From Pantoea dispersa (GTDB lineage: Bacteria > Pseudomonadota > Gammaproteobacteria > Enterobacterales > Enterobacteriaceae): a stretch of DNA of 64,000 nt. The notes beneath the pieces were generated by a model that saw only the letters and a program-made list of their open reading frames with translations, was not told the DNA's origin and made no database searches. Shown here piece by piece: positions 8,720 through 17,021 of the stretch (the stretch's first letter is position 1; each line of letters opens with the position of its first letter). Both the position numbers and the translations under genes were made by a program. The stretch covers positions 62,001-126,000 of the forward strand of contig NZ_SCKT01000010.1 of the NCBI RefSeq assembly GCF_014155765.1, written 5' to 3'.

Positions 8720-8742
8720 GACTCCTGTGATCTTCCGCCACT
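8720..8742 (+). repeat. attR, right copy of 23-bp direct repeat
   Basis: Exact copy of 1380-1402 (3' end of selC). It is only the tRNA 3' end, not a second tRNA. The downstream AraC-type gene starts 18 bp later, so before insertion that gene lay almost directly behind selC. Confidence 0.93.
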
Positions 8743-8760
8743 CATCACTCAGGTCCAGCC

Positions 8761-9609
8761 ATGCTCATCCATCCATCCGACAACCTTCCGTTCTCTGGCG
8801 ATCCGCGTAAGGAAGAGCTGCGCCAGCGGCTGCTGCGACCGGATGCGCCCAAAGTCATTGCCGTGTCACTGTCGAAGGAGCTGGATCGCGAGCGACGCAC
8901 GCATCGTCATGCCGCCGGTCAGCTGTTTTGTCTGCGCCAGGGATTGATGACAGTGAACACCTCGTCGGGCATTTTTGCTAATCCGCCGCGGCTGGTCGGC
9001 TGGATTCCGCCGTGGTTTGACCATGCCCTTGTCGGGCCGGGGCGCGTGCTGGGCTGGACGGTACTGATTGACGAAGCGCTGGCCGCGCCGCTGCCGGATC
9101 GGCCGGTGCTGCTCTCCTGCCCGACCGTGCTGGAGCCGCTGGCTGAACGGCTGGCGGTGCTGGAGCCTGAACTGTGGAGCAGCGCGCGCTATGCCCGGCT
9201 GGGTCAGGTCTTTCTTGATGAACTGTACGAATCCACGCCGCAGGAACTCACCCTGCCGCTGCCGGAAGAGCCGCGTCTGCGGCAGATTGCGCGCCTGCTG
9301 ATGGACGATCCGGCTGATACACGCACCGGGCCGGAGCTGGCGCAGTGGGCTGGTCTGAGCGCGCGCAGCCTGAGTCGCCACTGGTCGAGCGCGGTTGGCA
9401 TGAGCCTGAGTAAATATCGTCAGGTATCGCGCCTGCTGAAATCGCTGGAAGGGCTGGCGGCAGGCCACAGCGTGCAGCAGGTTGCCTGGCAGGTGGGCTT
9501 CGACAGCGTCAGCAGCTATATCAGCGCGTTTCGCGCCGCCTTCGGCTCAACGCCAGGCAAATACTTTACGACGCCAGCCGACTCTGCGAATGCAGCATCA
9601 GCAGGCTAG
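8761..9609 (+). CDS. AraC-family transcriptional regulator
   Basis: 282-aa regulator. Residues 1-165 form a cupin-like sensor domain (HRHAAGQLFCLRQGLMTVNT, PPRLVGWIPPWFDH), the pattern of the one-domain-cupin AraC subfamily related to NimR/YeaM. Residues 170-270 carry two HTH motifs, the second with the hallmark VAWQVGFDSVSSYISAFRAAFG and TPGKYF. GC-rich and clearly chromosomal, it starts 18 bp beyond attR. Its 3' end overlaps the next, convergent AraC gene by 44 bp. Target unknown. Confidence 0.88.
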   Translation: MLIHPSDNLPFSGDPRKEELRQRLLRPDAPKVIAVSLSKELDRERRTHRHAAGQLFCLRQGLMTVNTSSGIFANPPRLVGWIPPWFDHALVGPGRVLGWTVLIDEALAAPLPDRPVLLSCPTVLEPLAERLAVLEPELWSSARYARLGQVFLDELYESTPQELTLPLPEEPRLRQIARLLMDDPADTRTGPELAQWAGLSARSLSRHWSSAVGMSLSKYRQVSRLLKSLEGLAAGHSVQQVAWQVGFDSVSSYISAFRAAFGSTPGKYFTTPADSANAASAG

Positions 9610-9964
9610 CCGGACCGTCAATCGGTGGCAGGCTGTGCCGGTATTTGCGACGAAAAGCGCCCGGCGGCAGGTCAAACATGCGCCGAAAGGTGCGGCAGTA
9701 GGTTTGCTGTGAATCGAAGCCAAACTGCAGCGCAATCTGCATCAGCGACGTGTTACTGCTGAGCAGGGTGATGACGGAAGCCGTTAGCTTCCGTTCACGG
9801 ATATAGGCTCCCAGCGCCACGCCAGTATAGCTGCGGAACAGCCGCTGCAAATGCCACTGCGAATAACCGGCCCGCCGCGCGACCGTCTCCAGCATGAGCT
9901 TTTGTTCAATATTCGCCTCTATCCACATCATCAGCTGATGCATAAAGGCTGCGTGAATATCCAT
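9566..9964 (-). CDS. Small AraC-type regulator of the SoxS/RamA/Rob class
   Basis: 132-aa protein consisting almost only of the two-HTH DNA-binding domain, like SoxS, MarA and RamA (107-127 aa). Diagnostic segments are the first helix pair ending in GYSQWHLQRLF, then GAYIRERKLT, and the second HTH IALQFGFDSQQTYCRTFRRMF with PPGAFRRKY. Members bind marbox sites as monomers and raise efflux and stress genes. The C-terminal 20 residues extend over the 3' end of the neighbouring AraC gene. No tetR/ramR-like repressor lies next to it, so I would not name it ramA. Confidence 0.85.
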   Translation of the reverse strand: MDIHAAFMHQLMMWIEANIEQKLMLETVARRAGYSQWHLQRLFRSYTGVALGAYIRERKLTASVITLLSSNTSLMQIALQFGFDSQQTYCRTFRRMFDLPPGAFRRKYRHSLPPIDGPASLLMLHSQSRLAS

Positions 9965-10197
9965 CCTCTCCTCCTGATGCCGTGGTGCGACTCAATCTGG
10001 GACATTGTAAAAACAGGACGACTGGCTGTGTTTGCGCATAAAGCCAATAAATAGCGATAACTCGCCAATTTGCATATCACTACTCTGCCGGGGAGAACAC
10101 GCTGTTGCGTCAGCGCACATCATGTAATATCGTAAGTTACATGAAAGATAAGCCGCCGTTCTTTCCGCTGCGCCAATCGTCACAAAGGAGAAAATCT

Positions 10198-10575
10198 ATG
10201 CATGCCTTTTTACTCTCTGACATGGGTGTGTGCCTGGCGATTGCGCTAGCCTCAGCCAGCATCGCGATGACCATGACGCAGACCGAACTGTTTGCCGGTT
10301 TGCGCGCCTGGACCGCACGCAAACACGCCTTGCTCGGTCATCTGTTTCACTGTTTCTATTGCCTGAGCCATTGGGTGGTGTTTGCCGCGATGCTGATTTA
10401 CCACCCAACGCTGCTGAACAGCGGTTGGCCGCTGGTCGACTGGTTCATGACAGCCTTCATCACGCTGACGCTGACCACGTTTGTCAGCGGTATGATGTTT
10501 AAAGTGTTTCAGGCCGCCGTCACCACGCATGTGATGAAGCATGACGCGCAGATCAAATTGCAGAAGCAGGATTAA
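10198..10575 (+). CDS. DUF1360-type small membrane protein
   Basis: 125-aa protein with two or three membrane segments (near residues 8-25, 55-75 and 85-105). It has a paired-cysteine motif FHCFYCLSHWV typical of DUF1360 proteins (YjcA-like in Gram-positives), whose function is unknown. The start ATG at 10198 follows AAAGGAG; a longer in-frame start at 10105 lacks a ribosome site and would add 31 unconserved residues. The gene is convergent with the Rrf2 regulator 12 bp away. Confidence 0.72.
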   Translation: MHAFLLSDMGVCLAIALASASIAMTMTQTELFAGLRAWTARKHALLGHLFHCFYCLSHWVVFAAMLIYHPTLLNSGWPLVDWFMTAFITLTLTTFVSGMMFKVFQAAVTTHVMKHDAQIKLQKQD

Positions 10576-10587
10576 CGGCCGCGCGGG

Positions 10588-11052
10588 TTAGTCGCTGCAG
10601 CGCGGAAAGGTGTGCGGATCCAGCCCGAGGCTGGCCATTTTTTGCAGGTAATCTTCGGCGATGTCCGCCACGGTAATCTGGCTGAAGCGCTGCAGCAGTA
10701 GCGCTTCGGCTTCACCCAGCGCCTGGTCAAGCCGGGCGTCCACCGCATGTTCCACCAGGCAGGGCGAAGGATCGGCCGCCGGGCCAATGCTGAACAGCGC
10801 CGGTGAGCCGATAGCCTGGTACACATCCAGTAGCGTGATATCGCGCAGGTCCGCGCGCAGCTCCCAGCCGCCGCCGTGCCCCTTTTCCGACACCAGATAC
10901 CCCTTTTCACGCAGCCCCGACATCATGCGACGCACCACCACCGGATTAGTGCCGAGCATTTTTGCCATGGCATCGGAAGTAGCGCGTTTAACGTGACGAT
11001 CAAGATGAATGAGCGCGTGCAGCGAGCGGGACAGGCGGTTATCGCGTGGCAT
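10588..11052 (-). CDS. Rrf2-family transcriptional regulator
   Basis: 154-aa winged-helix regulator. The N-terminal half shows the Rrf2 pattern: SDAMAKMLGTNPVVVRRMMSG recognition region and GYLVSEKGHGGGWEL wing. The three-cysteine cluster of IscR and NsrR is absent (only two Cys in the C-terminal half), so an iron-sulfur sensor is unlikely and it resembles the YwnA-like branch. The start at 11052 follows GAGGAAA; a longer frame from 11106 is not conserved-looking. Nearby targets are not obvious. Confidence 0.85.
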   Translation of the reverse strand: MPRDNRLSRSLHALIHLDRHVKRATSDAMAKMLGTNPVVVRRMMSGLREKGYLVSEKGHGGGWELRADLRDITLLDVYQAIGSPALFSIGPAADPSPCLVEHAVDARLDQALGEAEALLLQRFSQITVADIAEDYLQKMASLGLDPHTFPRCSD

Positions 11053-11452
11053 GGACGTTTCCTCTGAAATTCCCGCTACTGTAGCAAACCACGCTGGCGG
11101 CAACAATTTATCCCGGCTGAGCGTGGATGGCGCCCTGACCAGACATCCGTGTTAATCATGCTGCCAATAGGAAAAGGCAAACTGCCACAGTAAAAGCCAT
11201 TACGATGAAAAGGCGATTTGGCATCGGTTAATTAATTAATGAACTGAGTGAAAGAAACGGAATGTATATTTCCCCCTCCAGGAAATAAAAATCCCCTAAG
11301 CGGAATAAGAAATTCCTTTTTGAAATTAAATTCACTCTGTAGGACATAGACTACAAATAATTATTTTATTGTTCTTGATCATACGCAATATATAAAATTA
11401 AACGAGCGGCTAAAGTTTGACCTGTCATTCACTCATCAGGAAAAGGTTAACT
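11053..11452. other. Promoter-bearing gap between two divergent regulators
   Basis: 400 bp without a gene. The left 110 bp is GC-rich leader of the Rrf2 gene; 11210-11410 is AT-rich and should hold the promoter of the response-regulator gene. No clear operator or terminator is seen. Confidence 0.5.
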
Positions 11453-12085
11453 ATGGCTCAGGTCGTTGTGGTTGATGACCATCCGATCGCGCGGATGGCC
11501 GTTCGTTATTTGCTGGAACAAAATGGACATACGGTGCTGGCCGAAAGCGCCGATGGCCGGGAAGCGGTAACGCTGATTCAGCAGCAGCAGCCGGATATCG
11601 TCATCATTGATATCGACCTGCCGTCGCTGGACGGAATTGAAGTGGTTAAGTCGTTGCGCGATCAGAGTTTTCCAGGAAAAATCATTGTTATCTCCGGGAA
11701 AAATGAAAACGTGTATGCTGTGCAGAGCCTGCGCAGCGGTGCCAATGGCTTTGTCAGTAAAAAAACCGATATGCCAGAGATCGCCAGTGCTATTCAGGCG
11801 ACACAACGTGGTTATGGTTATTTCCCGCTGGGCGGTTTTATGCAGCAAATGGAGCAGGAAAGCACGCAGGCGGAGAAAAAAATGATTGAATCATTGTCAC
11901 CACAGGAGTTTCAGGTTTTTCATCATATTATTAAGGGCCTGAATAATATGCGCATCGCGGCGCGGATGGGCGTCAGTAATAAAACCGTCAGTACCTATAA
12001 AAGCCGGTTAATGGATAAACTTCACTGCAAAACCATGAGTGATTTATTTGCTTTCGTGCACCGCAATCAAATGGAAGCCTCATAA
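11453..12085 (+). CDS. EvgA/BvgA-type LuxR-family response regulator
   Basis: 210-aa two-domain regulator. The receiver domain has the acidic pair in VVDDHP, phospho-acceptor Asp in VIIDIDLPSLDG, the Thr/Ser in IIVISGKN and Lys in FVSKKTD. The C-terminal LuxR HTH has SPQEFQVFHHIIKG and the recognition helix region NKTVSTYKSRLMDKL. The closing CKTMSDLFAFVHRN closely follows EvgA. Start ATG 11453 follows AGGAAAAGG; a frame from 11417 is unlikely. No histidine kinase is adjacent, so the partner is encoded elsewhere or the protein is an orphan. Confidence 0.9.
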   Translation: MAQVVVVDDHPIARMAVRYLLEQNGHTVLAESADGREAVTLIQQQQPDIVIIDIDLPSLDGIEVVKSLRDQSFPGKIIVISGKNENVYAVQSLRSGANGFVSKKTDMPEIASAIQATQRGYGYFPLGGFMQQMEQESTQAEKKMIESLSPQEFQVFHHIIKGLNNMRIAARMGVSNKTVSTYKSRLMDKLHCKTMSDLFAFVHRNQMEAS

Positions 12086-12307
12086 ATCGTCTGCAAAGAG
12101 TTATCGAGACACAGCCGTTTGACGTAGCGCTCACCCTCTCGCTCAGGCCGGTAACCATAACCGTGTGTTGATCGGTAAGTTGCCGTGCAGCAGTTATGAT
12201 CAAATCCTTGCCAGGCTAACCGACGATGTGCTGGCAGACACCGTATAACTGCCCAGGGAGGAATTCCATTTCCTCTGCGGCATCTGCGTTACCGCGGCGC
12301 TTCCCGC

Positions 12308-13225
12308 TTACCGCTTCACCAGGCTGCTTTGCCAGGCGTGGAACAGGGTGAGCCAGTTTTGCACCGGCAGATGTTGCTTCTGCCCGGTGCCAAAGCCGTG
12401 ACCGCCCTGCTGGAACAGATGCAGCTCCACGTTGACCTTGTTCTGCCGCAGTGCGCTGAACATGCCCAGCGCGTTTTGCGGTGAGGCGGTACCGTCGTTC
12501 AGCGCCTGTACCAGAAAAGTCGGCGGCGTGTGTGCGCTGACACGATCCTCCTGCGAAAGCTGCGCCATTTGCTGGGCACTGAGATCTTTTCCGTACAGCG
12601 CCGCGCGCGTGCCTGGGTGGGTCACGCCCTGTTTCAGCGACAGCACCGGATAGATGAGGGCGCTGAAATCCGGGCGCGCCGACACCTTATCCTGCGCATC
12701 GACGGCCTGATAGTTAGCTTCATCGGGAGTGTTGCTCAGATTGGCGGCGAGAAAGGCACCGGCGGAAAAGCCCATCACGCCAATGCGGTCAGGCGCTACC
12801 TGGTACTGCTGCGCATTGGCCCGAATCAGCCGCAGCGCTCGCTGGGTATCGGCAAAAGCCTGCTGGCGATACTGCGCTGAACCGTCGTGTGGCAGACGAT
12901 AAATTAACACAAATGAAGCGTAGCCCTGCTGGCTAAGCACGTTGGCCACGTCCAGCCCTTCAAGATCTTTCATAATATAAGAAAAACCCCCACCGGGAAT
13001 GATTAGCACCGCCGCATGATTATTTTTTCCGGTTGCCGGAACATAAATCATTTGTGGCGCATCGACGTGGGTAACAGCCCGGTTATTAATGGCCGGGTTT
13101 TTACTAAAATTAATAAATTTATTATTTGCTGACACTTCATCTGGCCAGATCGGAATTTCCTTATTGGCAAACGCGGCCGGAAGATACAGTAAAAAAAACA
13201 GGCTAAATATCCGCAACCCTCTCAT
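12308..13225 (-). CDS. Secreted alpha/beta-hydrolase (BD-FAE/acetylxylan-esterase-like)
   Basis: 305-aa serine hydrolase with a signal peptide (residues 1-20, cleavage after AAFA). The oxyanion region IPGGGF is at 76-81, the nucleophile elbow GFSAG at 152-156 (Ser154), and the acid and base are likely in LNDGT and GGHGFG near the C-terminus. Such enzymes remove acetyl or acyl groups from polysaccharides or xylo-oligosaccharides. It probably acts in the periplasm. Its divergent neighbours are a polysaccharide polymerase-like gene and an acyltransferase, consistent with a role in tailoring a surface polysaccharide, though co-function is inference. Confidence 0.83.
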   Translation of the reverse strand: MRGLRIFSLFFLLYLPAAFANKEIPIWPDEVSANNKFINFSKNPAINNRAVTHVDAPQMIYVPATGKNNHAAVLIIPGGGFSYIMKDLEGLDVANVLSQQGYASFVLIYRLPHDGSAQYRQQAFADTQRALRLIRANAQQYQVAPDRIGVMGFSAGAFLAANLSNTPDEANYQAVDAQDKVSARPDFSALIYPVLSLKQGVTHPGTRAALYGKDLSAQQMAQLSQEDRVSAHTPPTFLVQALNDGTASPQNALGMFSALRQNKVNVELHLFQQGGHGFGTGQKQHLPVQNWLTLFHAWQSSLVKR

Positions 13226-13484
13226 CGCACTGGCTCCAAATCCTGAATAAAAACAGTAACAAAAGTCAAACTGAGCGGATAAAATCGCTCAGTGACGCTC
13301 CGGCTCCCCGCGAGATAATGAAAAAAACGTACTCATCAAAAAATGTCTGTGGAAACGGTAGCAAATAAATATGGCAAAACCTATTCAATATAATATCGGA
13401 CCAGGAAAAATTAGAATTTTCTCATGTTTACGTTAACAAGACCGTATGTTATAAGTGAATTTTAAACTATAAGAATCTGTGACC

Positions 13485-14618
13485 ATGGGAATTTACTGGA
13501 TCATAAGTCTTAGCCTGACTTTCGTCGCTATTGTCGAAATCATGTTAAGTAAAAATGAAAACACAGCGCAAATCAGGACGTGGCTTTATTTTGTTGCCGT
13601 TGTAGTACTTTTTACTTTTGGCGGTATTCGTGGCCTGGGAACCGGCCTTGATGACTTCCAGTATCGCGACTTCTATGCCCAGTTTATCGATAAAATTATT
13701 ATCGAAGGTTTCTGGCGTGCTGTCGTGGAATTCCGTTATGAACCAGCCATTTACGCCATTGCCGGCGCGACACGTATCTTTACCGCTAATCCGGACATTT
13801 TCATCTTTGTCTTCGCGGTCATCGCTGTTGGTGTCAACGCGCACTACTTCCGTAAGCTGACACCGCTGCCGCTGGTGGCCCTCGCCGTCTACTCTGCGCA
13901 CCTGTTTATCAACAAAGACATGAACCAGATTCGCTTCGGTTTATGTTCGGCGTTTTTAATGGGCTTCGTCTGGCACATGTCGCGGCGCAGCAAGTCTGGC
14001 ATGATCACCACCTTCATCCTGTCGTTTATCAGCCACGCCACCGCGATTGTCGCGCTGCTGATTCCGCTGGCGATGATTGTGCGTAAAAACAAATACATCC
14101 CAATTGCCATCGTGGTCGCCAGCCTGCCGCTGGCGTTTCTCGGCAGTTCGGCGCTGATCGCCGCGCTCTCCAGCCACCTCGGTGCGCTGGGCGACAGGGC
14201 CATGGGCTATGCCGATGCCGATTCACGCCAGGAGCAGGGCATTCTGACCCTGTCGAACCTGAAGAATATCGGCTTCGTCTTTATCTTCAGCTACATGTTG
14301 CTGAGCGATAAAATTAAAAATTTCGACCCGGAAAAGTTTAATACCTATTACATTCTGGTGATCACTTTTGCCATCGGCAGTGGCCTGAGGATGGCGCTAC
14401 AGGATTACGCTTCTGGTGGTCGTCTGGCGAACTATTTGCTGCAGGTTGAGCCGGTGCTTATTTCGCTGTGTATCTGGGAAACCAGAAAGCTGAAGAAGGT
14501 ACTTGCCGTGGCTGTCACCATTCTGATGGTGCTGTACTATCTCTACTACAACACCGTATCGAGCAAGCAGTCGATTGTCGGCTATGAGGTGTCACGCACC
14601 TTCCAGCTGTTCCGTTAG
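13485..14618 (+). CDS. EpsG-like polysaccharide polymerase membrane protein
   Basis: About 377-aa integral membrane protein with roughly ten hydrophobic segments. The N-terminal FTFGGIRGLGTGLDDFQYRDFY is typical of the EpsG/Wzy-like family, in which Arg and Asp residues in this loop are conserved. EpsG proteins polymerise repeat units of exopolysaccharide or O-antigen. The ATG at 13485 is chosen; an in-frame GTG lies two codons upstream. Unlike usual members it is not inside a glycosyltransferase cluster. It is followed by its own terminator and then an acyltransferase gene. Confidence 0.8.
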   Translation: MGIYWIISLSLTFVAIVEIMLSKNENTAQIRTWLYFVAVVVLFTFGGIRGLGTGLDDFQYRDFYAQFIDKIIIEGFWRAVVEFRYEPAIYAIAGATRIFTANPDIFIFVFAVIAVGVNAHYFRKLTPLPLVALAVYSAHLFINKDMNQIRFGLCSAFLMGFVWHMSRRSKSGMITTFILSFISHATAIVALLIPLAMIVRKNKYIPIAIVVASLPLAFLGSSALIAALSSHLGALGDRAMGYADADSRQEQGILTLSNLKNIGFVFIFSYMLLSDKIKNFDPEKFNTYYILVITFAIGSGLRMALQDYASGGRLANYLLQVEPVLISLCIWETRKLKKVLAVAVTILMVLYYLYYNTVSSKQSIVGYEVSRTFQLFR

Positions 14619-14628
14619 GTCCAGAAAT

Positions 14629-14656
14629 AACGCTAGCCAACTGGTTAGCGTTTTTT
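14629..14656 (+). terminator. Terminator after the EpsG-like gene
   Basis: AACGCTA...TTAGCGTT stem with an internal GCC/GG extension, followed by TTTTTT, 10 bp past the stop codon. Confidence 0.9.
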
Positions 14657-14863
14657 CATTAATAAGCCCTTTCTCATCGTCATCCAGGGAAAATCCGAAT
14701 ATTTTACTGGTCCTGAACATTGCTTGCTTTTTATGAGGATTAAAATTCTAATAGATTGCATCTGCTCACGCAGAACACCTGTGATAAGAATATTCCGAAG
14801 CAACCATGCAAAGTCTTTCATGGCTTTTCCTGGCACGTCGTCACTCAATGAAAGAATGCTGAC

Positions 14864-15901
14864 ATGAACGAAAAAAACAATTTTGACATCGTACGACTTT
14901 CCCTCGCCTTTATCGTAATGCTGGTGCATTCCGCTGAGGTGACGAGAAACGCCGATATCCGTTTCCTGGCGCATTTTCTCAATAGTGATTTTGCCGTCAA
15001 AGGATTTTTCGCAATAAGTGGTTTTCTTATTGCAAAAAGTTACTTAAGAAGTAAATCGCTGACCTCCTATTTTATTAAGCGCGCACAACGTATATTGCCG
15101 GCTTATATTTTCACCATCATCATGTGTTTTGTGATTGGCATGTGTCTTACTACCCTGCCGCTGATGGATTTCCTGAAAAATAGAGAAACCCTTAAATATC
15201 TGGTCGCCAACTTCTCGTTTCTTAACTTTATTCAGCCGTCGCTGCCGGGCGTGTTTACCAACAACCCCAATCAGCCGCTGGATGGTTCCCTGTGGACCAT
15301 CAAAGCCGAGCTGACGCTCTACGTGCTGCTGCCCTTTATCGTGCCGTTGCTGAAGCGAAGCCCGCTGAAAGTGTGGAGCGTGATTTTTATTATCTCCTGC
15401 GCCTGGTACTTCTACTTCACCGCGCTGTACAGCGGGCCGAAAGCCGATACGCTGGCCAAGCAGTTTATTGCGCTGTCGTCCTACTTCTTCTTTGGCAGCC
15501 TGCTGGCGGTGCATCAGCCAACCTTTGACCGCCTGAAAGAGATCACCATTGTGTCGCTGGTGGTGTTCCTGCTGTTCAAGAGCACGGATTACGCGTTTAT
15601 CGTTGAGCCGGTGGCGTTTTCGGCGGTAGTGATTCTGTTCTGCACCAGCCTGTGTAAAGAGATTAAAATCAGCCAGTACGGCGATCTCTCTTACGGCATG
15701 TACCTCTATCACTGGCCGATTATTCAGGTGCTGCAGCATTTCGGTGTGTTCGATGCCAACGCGTTTGCTGGCCTGGGGCTGACAATTGTGATGACGCTGG
15801 CGCTGGCTTACACCTCGTGGAATTTGCTGGAGAGCCGTTTCCTGAAGCGCACCCATCACGCTCAGCCGTCGATTGTGCCGCCCACCGCTGCACGCGACTA
15901 A
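14864..15901 (+). CDS. Acyltransferase-3 family membrane O-acyltransferase
   Basis: 345-aa protein with about ten membrane segments. It starts with the family signature FDIVRLSLAFIVMLVHS (the Arg and His are the conserved catalytic-region residues) and continues with GFFAISGFLIAKSY and a conserved RILPAYIF. Such proteins transfer acetyl or succinyl groups to surface polysaccharides (OafA, WecH, ExoZ type) from the inner membrane. No SGNH domain is fused. It is separated by 245 bp from the EpsG-like gene, so it likely has its own promoter. Substrate unknown. Confidence 0.9.
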   Translation: MNEKNNFDIVRLSLAFIVMLVHSAEVTRNADIRFLAHFLNSDFAVKGFFAISGFLIAKSYLRSKSLTSYFIKRAQRILPAYIFTIIMCFVIGMCLTTLPLMDFLKNRETLKYLVANFSFLNFIQPSLPGVFTNNPNQPLDGSLWTIKAELTLYVLLPFIVPLLKRSPLKVWSVIFIISCAWYFYFTALYSGPKADTLAKQFIALSSYFFFGSLLAVHQPTFDRLKEITIVSLVVFLLFKSTDYAFIVEPVAFSAVVILFCTSLCKEIKISQYGDLSYGMYLYHWPIIQVLQHFGVFDANAFAGLGLTIVMTLALAYTSWNLLESRFLKRTHHAQPSIVPPTAARD

Positions 15902-15949
15902 GCGTTAATCATGCAGGCGCATGTCGCGCCTGCACCAGAGCGCCACCGA

Positions 15950-16942
15950 TCAAATGGTGGCGCCCATCGACAGCTGATAATGCAAATCCACCTGTTCAAT
16001 GGTGGGCTGCTGGTTAATTTTCTTCAGCACAATTTCCGTTGCCACTTTGCCCATCTCGAAGCGCGGTGTAATCACACTGGCCAGCCGCGGCGTTGTCGCC
16101 TGACCAATCTCCAGTCCGTGGAATCCGGCAATCGCCAGCGCCTGCGGCACTGCAATGCCTGCCGCCTGACACTCCTGCAGCACGCCGACCGCCAGATCAT
16201 CGTTGGTACAAAGAATGGCATCCATCTGCGGATAGAGCTGGCGCGCCAGCGTCATCATGCCAGTGCCAATCGACACCGAAGAGACTTTGTTCGGTACAAT
16301 GCGTCCGGCCGGCAATCCGGCCGCCGCCACGGCATCGCAATAGCCGGCGTAGCGCTGCTGGTCACGGCGATCGGACATCGAGCCAAAATAAATCACCCGC
16401 TGTTTGCCGCTGGCCAGCAGCATCGCGGTCATGTCGTAGCCGGCACGGTAATTATCAAAGCCGACGTTGATGCGCCCGCGCGTCTCGCTCAGTCCCATCA
16501 CTTCGGCGACCGGAATGGTGGCCGCGTTGAGATACTTTTCCGCGCGCACGGTGTGCACCGACTCGGTCAGGATCAATCCCTGCACGTTAAAAGCCAGTAC
16601 CGTGGCAATCTGCTCCTCTTCGCGCTGCGGATTGTAGTCGTAGTTGACCACCAGCGTCTGATAGCCGTGGGCGCTGGTGACCGATTCGATACCGGCCAGC
16701 AGATCGGCAAAGATTTGATTATTGAATGAGGGGATGAGTACGCCGATGCGCGGCGGTGGGTGCCGCGACGCCGCGGTGTTTTCCTGTTCGGCGACGTAGC
16801 CGATTTCGGCCATGACGCTGGCGATTTTCGCCGCCGTTTCCGCCTTCACCTTTTCCGGCGTGCGCAGATAGCGGCTCACCGTCATCTTGGTGACCCCTGC
16901 GAGAGTCGCAATATCGTCCAGAGTGATGCGCTGCGTTTTCAT
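15950..16942 (-). CDS. LacI-family regulator of GntR/IdnR type
   Basis: 330-aa repressor. The LacI HTH ITLDDIATLAGVTKMTVSRY is at the N-terminus, followed by a periplasmic-binding-protein-like effector domain with GVLIPSFNNQIFADLLAGIE, CTNDDLAVG and IAGFHGLEIGQ. These segments match the E. coli idonate/gluconate repressors IdnR and GntR, IdnR slightly better from memory. The effector is therefore probably gluconate, idonate or 6-phosphogluconate. No gnt or idn structural genes are adjacent, so it acts in trans. Downstream it ends close to the convergent acyltransferase gene. Confidence 0.87.
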   Translation of the reverse strand: MKTQRITLDDIATLAGVTKMTVSRYLRTPEKVKAETAAKIASVMAEIGYVAEQENTAASRHPPPRIGVLIPSFNNQIFADLLAGIESVTSAHGYQTLVVNYDYNPQREEEQIATVLAFNVQGLILTESVHTVRAEKYLNAATIPVAEVMGLSETRGRINVGFDNYRAGYDMTAMLLASGKQRVIYFGSMSDRRDQQRYAGYCDAVAAAGLPAGRIVPNKVSSVSIGTGMMTLARQLYPQMDAILCTNDDLAVGVLQECQAAGIAVPQALAIAGFHGLEIGQATTPRLASVITPRFEMGKVATEIVLKKINQQPTIEQVDLHYQLSMGATI

Positions 16943-17021
16943 TGCGCGGTCCGCAAAGAGAGCCTGTCAATCAACGTATTATGCCCGCTGGCGAGTCAAA
17001 AAAGAAACGCTGCTCCGCCGG

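Larger units (their letters stand above)
1380..8742. mobile_element. Decayed P4-type satellite integrated at selC
   Basis: A 7.3-kb element flanked by a perfect 23-bp repeat (1380-1402 and 8720-8742). It contains an intact P4-type integrase next to the left end, a broken Delta/Ogr activator gene, an N-terminally truncated P4 alpha primase-helicase with iteron-like words behind it, and two AT-rich cargo genes (double HEPN at 2736-3905, SIR2 at 7059-8582). No psu or clear capsid-size determinator was found. The right part and the HEPN gene are far richer in A+T than the chromosome, whereas the alpha remnant is GC-rich, so the cargo probably came from another source. Replication and helper exploitation should be lost; excision may still be possible. 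Confidence 0.88.

Noticed and set aside
8720-8742. Possible second tRNA-Sec gene
   Set aside because: Only the last 21 bases of selC are present; it is the att duplication.
9992-10183. 63-codon minus-strand frame between the AraC and DUF1360 genes
   Set aside because: No ribosome site, no family resemblance, and it covers the promoter region of both neighbours.
14645-14974. 109-codon minus-strand frame
   Set aside because: Overlaps the acyltransferase start and the promoter gap; composition of non-coding DNA.
15044-15859. 271-codon minus-strand frame
   Set aside because: Shadow of the acyltransferase gene; His/Gln-rich low-complexity translation.
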